Below are positions 37,022 through 49,109 of a stretch of DNA of 64,000 nucleotides, one piece after another. Within the stretch, counting starts at the first letter, position 1. Each line of letters opens with the position of its first letter. The position numbers and the translations under genes were made by a program. Source of the DNA: Symsagittifera roscoffensis (taxonomy: Eukaryota; Xenacoelomorpha; Acoela; Convolutidae); the NCBI RefSeq assembly GCF_963678635.1, contig NC_087069.1, positions 15,848,660 through 15,912,659 of the forward strand, read 5' to 3'. The notes under the pieces are model-generated. The model was not told where the DNA came from, did no database searches, and worked only from the letters and a program-made list of their open reading frames with translations.

Positions 37022-37342
37022 TCTGGTGCGACCATAAGTCTCGAACAAGACCTTAATAGCTTAGAATTAACCAAAAATAGATTAGAAATTAGACAAAACA
37101 TTTTCAAAATGTTATACGACAATAATTTAATCGAAATGTCTCTACGACTCAATAGATCAGAGCCAATATTCCGAACGATAATAGAACTACCCGGAATTGG
37201 AAGAAGACCTCGAACCAGAGACGACATACGACAAAAAAGAAACTTACCAAATAGTTATATGATAGTACGGCAAAAGCCAACACAAACTTTTATATTTAGA
37301 ATCTTATTAGCAATGAATTTAGATTTTCACTTGCAAACATAA
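37022..37342 (+). CDS. Leader open frame, possible coiled coil
   Basis: The frame is open from just inside the LTR end (36998) through the primer-binding site to TAA 37340-37342; the first ATG is at 37109. The part before that ATG (LEQDLNSLELTKNRLEIRQN) has a heptad-like leucine pattern and the later part is arginine-rich (GIGRRPRTRDD). It may be a leader peptide or a first coding exon, or chance: an antisense frame overlaps it. Confidence 0.25.
   Translation, partial: SGATISLEQDLNSLELTKNRLEIRQNIFKMLYDNNLIEMSLRLNRSEPIFRTIIELPGIGRRPRTRDDIRQKRNLPNSYMIVRQKPTQTFIFRILLAMNLDFHLQT
37024..37040 (+). promoter_or_regulatory. Primer-binding site
   Basis: TGGTGCGACCATAAGTC begins 2 nt after the LTR. 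The TGG start complements the CCA tail of a tRNA. I have not identified which tRNA. Confidence 0.65.
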
Positions 37343-37666
37343 AATCTTGAAGTCAATCTTCATGATCATTTCAGGCGCTAAACAAACTTATTAATATACA
37401 ATAACGATTGATAAAAAGACCTCAGATCGTTTTCCTAAATCTGCAGTATTATATAAAAAACATGTTTGGAAAATTTTTATTGAAAAACAAAACAAAAATT
37501 AGTAGCATGACAATAAATTGTTAGTATTCATAAAAAAAAAATGTGCAGTCCCAGCTTCATCACCTAAACATAACAGCAATCATAAGCTCACTTATATCAT
37601 AAAAAAACTAAAATTTTTAAACAATTTAAACCATTTTAAACTTAAATTCACTTAATTTTAAAATCA

Positions 37667-37752
37667 GATCATCAAGGCCTATCCTTGGATCTAAATTAAT
37701 TTTTCTATTTCATTAAATTTAAAACTTGATCATCAAGGCCTATCCTTGGATC
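37667..37752 (+). repeat. 25-nt hairpin repeated exactly twice in the leader
   Basis: Units 37667-37691 and 37728-37752 are identical, start GATCATCAAGG and end CCTTGGATC, and each can fold on itself. Candidate packaging or dimerisation signal (inference). Confidence 0.6.
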
Positions 37753-37810
37753 AAAAAGAACAATTTTGTTCTCCCCCACCCACTTAGCTAGTGTCTAACG
37801 ACCTCAAACG

Positions 37811-38165
37811 TCGATTCACTATCCAACCCTTTCAAAAAACCCAAGACTAATAGAAATTTTTGAACAAAACTAATCATTCAAATTAGGATAAACAGTGAAG
37901 AACTTCGGTTATTCATCCTTCACTTGAACCCCCCTCTTACCAGACCCAGGATAAATCTTAGACATAGTAAGTTTAAAATAGTATCTAACGAACTACTCGC
38001 GTTCTAATTATACCTGAACCTTGTGGATCGATTTACTATTCTCCAACCCTTGAACACAATCACTACCCCTAAGTAAGATTAAGTAAGTGAACACCTTAGC
38101 TTATAATAGCCACGAGAAAATAAAAAATCATTCTTCGGAATCGATATACTTTTCTCTCCAACCCT
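37811..38165 (+). repeat. Three copies of a TCGATTYACTATTCTCCAACCC motif in the leader
   Basis: Copies at 37811-37831, 38028-38051 and 38141-38165, each TCGAT(T/A)(T/C)ACT...CCAACCCT. The first two are also preceded by TCTAACGA(C/A)CT at variable distance. GTAAGTGAAC at 38083 could be a leader splice donor. Confidence 0.55.
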
Positions 38166-38269
38166 AAATAAATAGACCCAGGTTAAGCTAACCAAAAAAT
38201 CGTAAGGACTAACAGTTTAAGAAAATAGAAATCATCTAACAACTTTTTGCATCCGTCATCCTAAACCTT

Positions 38270-38737
38270 ATGTCATTTAAAAATCTAGGAAACAAACAAA
38301 CAATCGTTTTGCACAACTGTGAAATAGATAACAAAAAATACGACCTTGTAATCACACCTCACACACAAACAGTTGGATATATCAGAACAAAACGACAAAC
38401 ACTAAAAAGGAAAATAATAACCAAACAAAGACAAATAACACAAAAAAGATTTTCCAAAAATAGAAACGCATTCTCAGAATCAGAAGCCAGCAATTTAGAC
38501 GAACTTTATAAATTAAAAGAATCCATTGATAAAAATTGCCCCATTCACGATCAATTATATTTTTCCGACTCATAAACAACATCAAATTCATCAAAAAGAG
38601 GAAAAAGAAGAATAAAAAACCAATATAAACACAAACCAGTACACTTATATAATTGGAATCAACCAATTAGACGCATCGATAATTACCTATTAACAGTCAT
38701 TAAACGAAAAAATGAGCCAAACACAGACTCCAAGTGA
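38270..38737 (+). CDS. Small lysine/arginine-rich ORF upstream of gag
   Basis: The ATG 38270 frame is open to TGA 38735-38737, apart from one TAA at 38573-38575. The middle is very basic (TKRQTLKRKIITKQRQITQK), as in nuclear-localisation or RNA-binding segments, followed by an acidic stretch, and the part after the TAA is basic again (KRGKRRIKNQYKHKP). It overlaps the gag ATG (38712) by 26 nt in another frame. I do not recognise a family. It may be an accessory protein of the element, or the original N-terminal part of Gag reached by a frame change. No copy of this region exists elsewhere in the window to test conservation. Confidence 0.4.
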
Positions 38738-41700
38738 AGATAGTCCAGATGATGACGATATCTACCCCTTCCTCGTAGATGCACCCGATAATAGAGGACA
38801 ACATGATCTTTGTAAGAATTTTCTTCTAAATTTGTTTGAACCCGGAATTAGCCCATGTAAAGCAGAGTTCCCAGATTTAAAAATAAAAAGACAGATTATT
38901 GATCACTATCTGAAAGATATATGTAATTTAACACAACAATACGGAATCTACACCATAGAATTCAGCTCATCAAACCCGAATCACCGCAAATATGTCATTC
39001 AAACAGACGATCTTGATTTAGAATTTTCAAAAGTATTATCAGAATATATGAAAAGCATACAATATCATAACTCACAAAGAGCAAACTCCATATTTACTAA
39101 TGAAGTTTTTGCAATAATATATAGTCATATTTCAATATTAGAAAACGAAAACCCAATCCCACATGTCTCACCGACAGAGACATCCAAACATATAAAGGTA
39201 CGACATGAAATCACACTATTTTCAACTTTTCTACATATAATTAAAGAAAATTTCACTAAAGATGAAGTTTCACAACATACAAAACATGACTTACAAAAAA
39301 TTTTGGCATAGTTTATAATAGATTATTTCACACATAATATAGATTTAATTTCACAAGCAAGAAAAAATTTCAGACCTCAAAATTCAAACGATGATACCGC
39401 CATCACAGAACAGTCAGACTACGTTTGGGACCCCGAATGGTCTCATTGTGCATTCATAAATATCCCACAATCAATCTCAAGTCAAGCAATAAGTACAATA
39501 TCTTCTGTAAGAGATTATGTAAGAGTAATACCATTAACCATTGATGCAACACCATTAAACTACAATACATTTTTACCTGATACGCGAAATAACAGTTTAA
39601 ATTCGACCGTCATACACAATGAAAACCTTAATGGAACTAGGAATCTTACACAACAAGATATTCAAACACCATCAAACTTCATAAATGAAGAAATCGTCCA
39701 AACAACAACAACTACACAACAAAGTATTTCACCGATAAGTCCAAATTTAACAACACCAAGAAATACAAACACTTCACTAGCACAAGTAACCTTACAATCA
39801 ACCGTTAAACCTTCGGTTGCTCCAAAATATTCACAAATGGATTATCAAACATATAGACCCATGACAGTACCGTCAAAAACACGCAGAACGTTCACAAGAA
39901 ACACTTTTGCGGAACACAATTATAATTACGCACATTCATCAAAAACAAACTATCCCCCACGAAAAAAATCATAATAATCAGATAAGATCTCGATATTGGG
40001 ATAACCCAATGGCAACAACCAACTCAGTAAATTTTCAAACTAATTCACATCCTCCACAGGATCGTAGTGAAAATTACCCATTCTTTCATCAGAATAAACA
40101 TAAAAAGCAAGCACCTCATCAAACGGATTATTTATCCTCTGACGATGATTATTTACAACCAGATATATTTGCACCATATACTCAAGAATATCGTGGAGAA
40201 GGAGTGCAGAAACCACATACATATCATAGAATTTTTTCTCCACATCCAACAGATACACAAAATCAACAACCAATACAAATGCAAAACCCAATTAACACAC
40301 AAACTTTTCAACCAATTCAGCCACAAAACCCAATGATTACACACTCGTATCAACCAACACAAATGCAAAATGGAATACCACTCCCATATTACCTTCAACA
40401 ACACGAAATAACAAAAAATCAACTCTCAAATTTTTCACAAATGCCAAATGCCGCACAATCATTACAAATGACAATGAATCCATACCTTATGGGTGGATCA
40501 TAAATAACATCAAATAAACCTTTAATGGTATTCACAGGAACTGACCCTGAATATTCTGTAGAAGATTATTTAAATGCAGTAACAGCAAATTTAATTTTAA
40601 ATATAGGACCTGAACCAATTAATACGCCACTACATCAAAATTGGATACATCGACGCACAGCGTTGATACAAACAACCTTAGATGGCGCAGCCCAAAAATG
40701 GTTTTCAGTATTGCCTATAGAAATAAAATCAAATTGGAAAAGATTTACACAAGAATTTTCAAAAATGTTTGACTCCGAGAGAAATAAACAACAACAAAGA
40801 GTTTTATGTAATGAAATTCGCAGATTACCAAATGAAACCATCAAACAACTAGCAGTACGTATCGAAACACTAGTTCGAAAAGCATATTCATTAAATACGC
40901 ACGACTATAAAAACATAAAAATGACAGAAATCTTAATGATGACCTTAACACCTCAATTAAGGAAAATAGCAATAAAAAAGAGAGCATCCCATCCCTCCTC
41001 AATTCGAGAGCCCGATCTAGATTTTCGAAAAGTAGTAGGCAAACTAGAACAAGCTGAAATCACAATGAAACTTGAAGAAACAGAAAATCTGAAGTTACAA
41101 TATGTTAATCGTATTGAAACAAATACCACAAATATACAGGAATCAGATACAGACCTCGTTGAAAAAATCACTGAAATACTCAATATTTATGGAAAACACC
41201 CAAACTTTAAAGGCAAACCATCTTTCAAAAAATGGTGTAATTATTGCCGACGATACGGACATAGTATTTCTGAATGTAGACAAAAACAACAGGACAATGA
41301 AAACAAACCTCAAAAATATAAAGAACCAAATAAATCATTCTATCAATACATGAAGAAAGATCAAAATCTACCAAACAAAAATGTATACAACAATAACAGT
41401 TCAGGAAAACCACTTCCAAACAATACCAATTACACGAGAAATCAATCACCATATAACTCAAGTTATAGAGGAAGATCACCAGAACGAAGAAATACACAAA
41501 ATTCTTCACAAAATCATTATAATCGACCAAATAGTCGAAATAACTACTCCAGATCGAATTCAAATACAACACAATTTGTTTCTAGATCCAATTCCCAATC
41601 AAGGAATAAATACTATCCAAACAATCAACCACAAAACTTATCATATAATAGAAATAGAAACTATTCAAATAATCGCAATAGAAGTTATTCAAACAACCGT

Positions 41701-42816
41701 AATCAGAATTACCCGAACAATCGATCAAGGAATAACTCATATAACAGATCAAATTATCACAGAACAAACGATAATTATCAAAACCGATCACGAAACAATT
41801 CACAAAATCGACATTCAAGTTATAATAATCGTTATAGAAATTATTCCCAATCACCACACAGAAATAATAACCATTATAATAATTCTAACAATCGCCACAG
41901 AAGTAGTACACCTAAACATCAAAGACATATTCATCAAGTACAATCAAATCCAGAAACAACATCAGACCACCCAGGTATTGATGACACAGCAAATAATGAA
42001 CTACAACTAAATCAAATAAACTATGGATCATCAGATTCAGAAAGTGATACAGAAAACACTATCTCCATAAATATGATAGCAGTCGAAAATGACTACGAAC
42101 CTATTATATATGAACAACCTTTTTCATCACACATATATGAAAATCAATTAGAACTCCCTCACAATTATTATATTGAACCCATCCAAACCACACAAACGGT
42201 ACAAGAAACTAACGAAATCAACACTGTAAATAAATCCAATGAAAATGACAAAACAAAATGCTTGAATACAAATCACATCTATCAAAATATACAAAAAGAA
42301 CAACCCAAAGAAGAAATTTGGACAATACCATTTCTTTTAGAAAGTCCAAGAAACAAAGAATTTCAACCACCAGATCTTGAAATTGATTTTTTAATTGATT
42401 CAGGAGCAGAATCAAACATAATAAACATTCCCACATGGAATGAGATAAAAATATTACACCCAAAATTAACACCCCTTGCAACCTCCAGTAAACTAGCAAC
42501 AGCACAAGGATCAACATTGGTAAACTATGGAAAAGTTCAATTATTTCTTCTCCCCACAAGAACAATAGAGCAAAATAAAATTTTAAATAAACCATTTAAA
42601 CAAATATTTCATATCACTGATATTAAACACAATATCATTGGAATACCATTTATCTCTAAATATATACCAAAAATCAATATCTCGAATAGTAAAATTCTAA
42701 TCAAAGATAAGTACACAAAAACAAAAGACACATGCAATTTTTCAAAGATTAAACAAACAACCACCATTCTTTTCAAAAATTTTATCCAATATATAACCAA
42801 CAAAGAAAACACCTGA
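38712..42816 (+). pseudogene. Long Gag-protease, interrupted
   Basis: Structural polyprotein of the element. 38712-39311 and its continuation to about 39971 are one frame split by TAG 39309-39311. A +1 change near the A7 run 39962-39968 leads to 39907-40503, and TAA 40501-40503 separates this from the 763-codon frame 40525-42816, in frame with it. That part has a capsid-like region (FTGTDPEYSVEDYLNAV, then LDGAAQKWF), a CX2CX4HX4C zinc knuckle (CNYCRRYGHSISEC, residues 238-251), a very Asn/Arg/Ser/Tyr-rich linker, and a retroviral-type protease motif DSGA (Asp at residue 625). Undamaged length would be near 1,365 codons, about twice a usual Gag-protease. The N-terminal 600 residues are Gln/Asn/Pro-rich and unrecognised. 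Confidence 0.75.
42777..42783 (+). promoter_or_regulatory. Candidate -1 ribosomal slippery heptamer A AAT TTT
   Basis: In the Gag-protease frame the codons are AAA AAT TTT, which fits X XXY YYZ. A slip of -1 here enters the RT frame, which is open from 42783 without a stop until 43038, while the gag frame stops at 42814-42816. Position and direction are those expected for Gag-Pol synthesis. A downstream pseudoknot was not assessed. Confidence 0.55.
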
Positions 42817-45800
42817 AACCACTATCAGGAAACATATATAATTTTTCAATAAAACAAGTTCACCAATATGATAAAAATCAAAATAAACAACAACTCTATA
42901 TGTCAGACTTTGATTTCAAACCTATTCATAAGTTTTTCAAAATCACAGTTTCATCCATAAAATATTTGAAAAATTCGAATTCAGATATTATTTCGTTACA
43001 TGTATACAACAATACACCGTATCAAGTAACATTACCTTGAGGACTTTTAGGATATTGCGAAACCAACGCTACGACATCACCAATGCATGAAAAAGCATAC
43101 CGCGTAAATAATATACTCCAATTATTAGATATTTGTCAATCCACAATTCTTAATGAAGAATTATCCATAAATAATATAATAAGTAATGAAAAAAGAAATA
43201 CAGATTAATTCACAAAAACCCCATATTTCAAACCTACATTCAACATAAATAACTATATAGAGGATCAACAGAAATTTTTAACAAGGTTTAACTTCCAACA
43301 TTCACAAATAACACAAGACAAATTTGATAAGTTAGCCAAACAGCTAATAAAATATTCATCAGTTTATGCAACATCCAAATTTGATGTTGGCAAAATCAGT
43401 TCATCACTACATCTCCCGTTAAAACCTGACGCAGTTTTCAAAAAACAAAGAGCAAGTAAAGTACCAATTCATTTACACGATAAAGTGAACAGATTACTCG
43501 ATATTTTAGAACAATACAAAATTATCTCACCGGTAAACAAAGAAGAACAACCAAAAGGTAACACATTTATCAACCCAGTTATCATCCTAGCAAAAGGAGA
43601 ATCATTAAAAATAGTTCTAGACGCTAGATATCTTAATTCACTAATAGACGATTCAAAATGCAATTGGCCTATTGAACCAATACAAGTTATTTTAACAAAA
43701 ATCAACGAAAAATACTTTACAACCGCAGATATGAATAGTTCATACAATTAAATGCCACTAGATGAACAATCGCGACGTTTAACACAATTTGTTATTGGAA
43801 ATCAACAATATGAATTCAACCGCCTATTCTATGGAATATCCATAGGACCAGCAGCATTTTCAGCTTTTATGAGTAAAATTTTTAGACCACTAATACTCAA
43901 GAAAAAAGCAATCACCTATTTAGACGATGTTTTTATGCAAACACAGACAAAAGAAGAAATGTTTAAAGTTTTAGTACACTATCACAAAATACTTCAGAAC
44001 GAAAATCTGAAGGCCGCTTCCGATAAATCACACTTCTTTTTAACACGAGTTAAATTCTTAGGACACAATATAGAAAGAAAAACAATCCCTCCATAAAATC
44101 ACGCATTGATGCTATTCAGAAGCTTCAACCACCAACAAACAAAAAGAAAATCCAAGAATTCCTTGGAATGTTAAATTTTTTAAGCAAATACGTCTATTAA
44201 ATGCAATTATACTTAAGACCATTCTATAATATACTTAGACAACAAAATAAATTTGAATGGAATACAGAACATCAAACACGATTTGAAGAAATTAAAAAAC
44301 TCCTAACTGAACAAATTTCGAATACAATTCCAGACCCAAATCAACCATTCTATGCAATGTGCGATGCTTCAAATTTTGGCATCGGCGCAGCGTTATTACA
44401 ATTACACAATGGTACAAACAAAATGAACCTTTTATCAGCAAATTCTCGATTGTTCACTCAAAGCAGAGCTAAGACTCTCAACTCTAATGAGAGAATGTAC
44501 AGCCATAATCTATACACTTATAGAATATGAATTTCTGGTACTTGGATCAAAAAATCCAACAGTTCTATTCACAGATCACAAACCAATCATTTTTCTCTTT
44601 ACACAAAAATCCAACCCAAATCTCCGAGTTTACAGATTTCAATAAATTCTAATGAAATTTCCAAACTTATATATAATTTGGACAGAAGGCAAGAATCTTG
44701 CATTACCAGATACATTAAGTCGAAATACACCACCTGAATTACTTACACGTAAAACTACAGTTGAAATACCCAAAAATATAAAATTTTACCTTGCAGAAAA
44801 CGAAACATCACCCCGACTAGAATGCAAATATGCAGTAAAAACTGACGTTGAACAATCACAGATAAATAACCTACAACACTTCCCACTTTTTTTAGATTGC
44901 CAAAATAACCACTACGAAGTTGATCTACTTGGAACATCAACTTTCAAACCAATTCCATATTCACAATGGATAAAAAATAACACCCAACAAAAAAGAGTAA
45001 AACAACACTCGCATAAAAAAGACCTTTTCCCGTTAATTGAAAAAGAAAATCTAACTGATGAAATAAATATATCAGGACCGCAAATAAACGATTCCAAATA
45101 CACAATAAATCAAGTTTTTGACCTCCATGACCCACTTGACACAATTCCTTTATCTCAATTAGAAATTGAAAACATTTTTCTCCCTCCAACAGAAAAAAAT
45201 TACAATTACAACCTTGAAACAATACCAAAATCTTGACCCAGTAATTAGACAACTAAAATCATGGCACAAATATAAAACTAAACTCGTAAAAGCAGATGCC
45301 ACAATTTTAGGAAATAAAACACTCCTCCGATATTTTCGAAAATTCAACAATACAATAATTAATGAAAACACAGACCTTCTAGAATACCAATTAAATGAAT
45401 CGACAGTTCCCTGTCGCCCTTTAAGTATGATTCTCATAGCTTTTAACATTTCGCATACACAAAACATTAAAGGACACTCTGGATCAGAGAAAACATATTC
45501 AAATTTCATACAAAACTTTTATTTCCCAAATGCACCAATTTGGATAAAAGTACTATGCAATGATTGCATAGTATGTCAGCTAAATGAACCTTATCCAAAT
45601 CAAAAACAAATAGAACAAAAACAAGATTTTAAAGGACAAAGTTTGTACTTTAACCACCGTATTTCATTTGATACAAAAGGACCAATTTCACCATCATCCA
45701 AAGGAAACTCATACATTATGGTAATTGTTGACGCATTTACACATTATGTAGCACTTAACCGAGTACCACATTATAACGCTTATTACGCTTACACAACACT

Positions 45801-46992
45801 TTATGAACACTGGATAGCCAAATTCGGACTACCAGAAATTTTAGTTACAGACAACGGCACAGAATTCATAAATAATGAAATCATCACATTATGTCATTTA
45901 TATAACATCAAACACAAACCACGTACATCTCATGCACCTTGGACAAACGGCTTAGTCGAAGGTATGAACCGTTCACTACAAGAATATCTTAGATGTATCA
46001 TCAATGGAAATGATACAAGATACACCGAATGGTCAGCAGATGTATAACTATTTCCCTTGGCATATAATTCACAAATCACGACAACTCTAGGAATGTCACC
46101 ATATGAAATGGTTTTTAATCAAAAGCCACGCAAACCAATCATGTTTACAGCAAACTCTCATAAAAACGCACAAAGCCATTGTCAACCGAATAAAGACTCA
46201 GTTTGTTATAACCTACCTTTACACACACATGATGAAGATCATTTTCATCACCCACAATTTCTTAAATTAGCCTCCGGTACACACACCGAATGGATTTTAA
46301 ACAGAGATAAAAAACACAATGAAATTTACCAAAAAGTAACAAAAAAGTTGTTACAAAGGCAAAACATTAATGAACAAATAAATTCACGCTTTACACCAGC
46401 CTCCGATTTAAAAATTGGAACATTTGTTTTAATACCCAATTTTAACACTCAAAAAGGAATCTCTAAAAAATTACAACCCCTTCGTAAAGGACCATTCCAA
46501 ATAATTGCCAAACCCACTGATGTCACATATAAAATCACCGACTCAGAACAAAAAGAAATTGTTCAACATCGAAACAACCTATTACCTTATTACCCAAAAG
46601 AATACGCACTACGCGAACTAACTCAATTATATTCTTTCACAGGTTTAAAAGTTATTCAAAAAAACCCACATACAGAAAATGAAACAAAAGACCAACATGA
46701 CATTCATCCCGAAAACCAAAATAAAAAATCAACTACAATAAAACACAATACAAAAAAGCTAGAAAAAAATATTCCCCAAAAAGAAAGAAAAAATAGAAAA
46801 ATGACAGAAAAAATTATACCCCAAGAACAAATCGACAAATCAGAACATAGAGAGTCATCACGACTTAGAAATCAACCACGCAAAAACTATAAAACATTCA
46901 TCCCACAATCTAAAATATTAAAGAAAGTTGAATTTCAAAAACAAATTATAAATCTAACATTTAATAATCTTTGCACCTCTGAAAAATTTTGA
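42783..46992 (+). pseudogene. Pol: reverse transcriptase, RNase H, integrase (interrupted)
   Basis: RT: VLDARYLNSLIDDS, then TADMNSSY, FYGISIGPAAFSAFM and the catalytic YLDD at 43917-43928. RNase H: CDASNFGIGAALLQ, then FTDHKPIIFL and LPDTLSRN. Integrase: a HHCC zinc site (HTQNIKGH ... CNDCIVC), catalytic Asp at 45670-45672, Asp at 45850-45852 in TDNGTEF, and Glu at 45958-45960, a D-35-E spacing. A GPF-type module (LRKGPFQII ... RNNLLPYY) and a long basic tail follow, to TGA 46992. Stops: TGA 43038, TAA 43206, 43749, 44198, 44643, 46045. Frame changes near 44088, 44462 and at the A7 run 45193-45199. All catalytic residues that I can place are kept, so damage is recent or trans-complemented. 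Confidence 0.85.
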
Positions 46993-47546
46993 ACTTTCAT
47001 TTTTTTAAAATAACTTGCTGACAGACACGAAACGATTCTAGTTCAAAATTAGCCAATAGGATTCATCCAATCCGTCACCTTCTATAACTCTAACACAAAC
47101 CAACTAGACGAAAAATATTAAACTCCAGGCATATCTATAACTATAACTTTGCGACCTCCAGGTCAAAAATAAGCAAACCATTCCAACTTGACAATTAAAA
47201 TAAATATCACCATAATATCATAACCCTCCCTTATCTAATAAACCAAAGATCAACAATATTTCCCCAACTCAGACCTCAAATACACCCCAAACAAATATGT
47301 TAAAATAGCCTAAAGTAAAAGAACGACCATTTTAATTAGCCTAAAGTATCAAAAACTCAAAAATACCCCAGATCACTTGACAAATAAAAATAAAGAAATA
47401 GAAGACCTCCCAATCACCATAAAATTCGCCCCCAACAATTTTTCACGAAACTCAACCCACTTGTCAAAAAACCAATAAATAATTCGGCCACACTTGAAAA
47501 TTGCCTCAAACAACAAAAAATATTCGATCGAGAAGCCATTTCTTAA
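46993..47546 (+). other. Noncoding spacer between pol and ORF W
   Basis: No open frame of note. AGCCTAAAGTA occurs twice (about 47309 and 47340), ACTCCAGG/CCTCCAGG words recur, and an inverted TCGAGAAG ... CTTCTCTCGA lies around the ORF W start (about 47528-47561). Splice acceptors for downstream genes may lie here. Confidence 0.4.
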
Positions 47547-47963
47547 ATGCTCTTCTCTCGACCAGTCAACATAATTCTTAACATTCTCATAAACTTTTTA
47601 ACAATATTTAAACTTTTAATCATATTTCTTTTTGATACCTTTGAAGCTTTTATAATAATCTTAATCATTTTTTGCAATATTTTTTAAATTTTCTATTCCC
47701 TATTTGAACTATACCTCCAACTTTCAAAAGCTATTGACTATATCCACAGGTACGATTCACAAAACTTATCTAAATGACACGAACCATTTTTAGTAGAACC
47801 GATATTTTTTTTACTATTTGTAATTTTTATAACATTTCTATCATCCCTCATCTTGACAATATGCAAATGTATAAAAAAAGCAATCATCACATTCGCCCTA
47901 GCAACAATTCTCCTAATTCTTTTTCTAGAAGAGTACTACAATAAACAAAAATTTTTTCACTAA
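47547..47963 (+). pseudogene. ORF W: putative four-TM small membrane protein (two in-frame stops)
   Basis: From ATG 47547 one frame of 138 codons reaches TAA 47961-47963, broken only by TAA 47685-47687 and TGA 47775-47777. It is dominated by hydrophobic runs: NIILNILINFLTIFKLLIIF, EAFIIILIIFCNIF, PIFFLLFVIFITFLSSLILT and AIITFALATILLILFL, which would be about four membrane helices, with a basic CKCIKK loop between the last two. Size and layout recall small viral membrane proteins such as viroporins, by analogy only. The coding strand is T-rich here, unlike the rest of the element. I could not find it in the diverged copy, so a chance hydrophobic frame remains possible. Confidence 0.4.
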
Positions 47964-49109
47964 CAGAAATAGATCAAAAACCATCAAAAATTGCTAACCA
48001 ACAATCATACAGTCAGTCTTCACCGACATCATCCCAAGAAAACCCAACACCACCTACAACTACTCAAAACCCCCAAACATCTACACGAATTTCTTTTCAA
48101 GATAACCCCTATACCTTTGAAGAACGACACGCTCGCTTATCTGAACCATTAGAACCAGTTCAACGACAAGCACCTCTAAGTGAACCAACATATAAATTAT
48201 ACCCAACACTACCACAAGAATTAAGTAGAATACGAAATCTTATTCAAAACCAAAATACAGTTGTAATAAATAGACAAATTATACATCCTCGACGAAACAG
48301 AAATTTTCAAACCCCCCGAGTACATTTTGATATACCCCAATCCCCATCACAAAGTACTCCAGAAAACCCCATTGGTATATTACCAGAAACCCCTACGCTT
48401 CTTTCACAACGTAGCACCTCAAGCCTACCCTCAGATTACTTAGGTTCAACACCAACATCTGAACAAATACGTGAATATCCCTTTAACCCCCCAAACCAAA
48501 CATCACGACTACCATATTGGACAACACAATCATTCACACAAGGTTAACCAAATTTAATCAATGATCCAATAGACATTTCTACGGATGCAACAACATCCAC
48601 ATCACTACCAGAAACATTATCACTACCATCAACACCATCAATAAGCCAGATTTCACCAACGCCTTTTAACTTAAATTTCCCACATAACCTCGACGCTAGA
48701 TATCGAGCACAATCATCAACAAATATTCCTTTAAGACTAGACTGGAATACATTCACAGCACCTCCACCATTATTTGGACAACACCCAGAAAGTAACCGAC
48801 TCCACAACTGGGCACTCAATAGACTACAATATAGACAAGACATCCACGAAGACATTCGTGATCATAACATTCAAATACTCCAACAAAATAGTCTACAATT
48901 TAAATTTGAAATCAATCACGGTTAAACTAAACAACATTGCTCAACAACCCTACCCATTAAACCCACCAAATATAACAGCTCAATCACTACCACCACCATT
49001 TATAACAACTGAAGTAATATACAAATACGACAGATATACCAAAAAGACAATTGGTTACATCACATTTTATAACCCATACTCAGGATTATCATACATATGT
49101 ATATTCTAA
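47945..49109 (+). pseudogene. ORF X: Pro/Ser/Thr-rich protein upstream of env (interrupted)
   Basis: An open frame without ATG runs from 47945 to 48925, with one TAA at 48545-48547. It then changes frame between about 48880 and 48925 into the segment ending at 49107-49109, 13 nt past the env ATG. Entry may be by splicing: TTTTTTCACTAACAG/AAATAG at 47952-47970 resembles an acceptor. The N-terminal 200 residues are Pro/Ser/Thr/Gln-rich and probably disordered, with LPSDYLGSTPTSEQIREYPF. The second half looks helical (LHNWALNRLQYRQDIHEDIR). The last 60 residues contain PPPFITTEVIYKYDRYTKK. The first motif is conserved in the copy at 28054-27872. No homology recognised; position between pol and env suggests an accessory or virion-associated role (inference). 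Confidence 0.5.

Noticed and set aside
41381-42010. 209-codon open frame overlapping gag in another frame
   Set aside because: Isoleucine/threonine low-complexity shadow of the Asn/Arg/Ser-rich gag linker; the gag frame has the zinc knuckle and protease.
40040-46000. Long minus-strand frames opposite gag-pol and env
   Set aside because: They are reflections of an A-rich, G-poor coding strand (few stops on the T-rich complement); no conserved motif.
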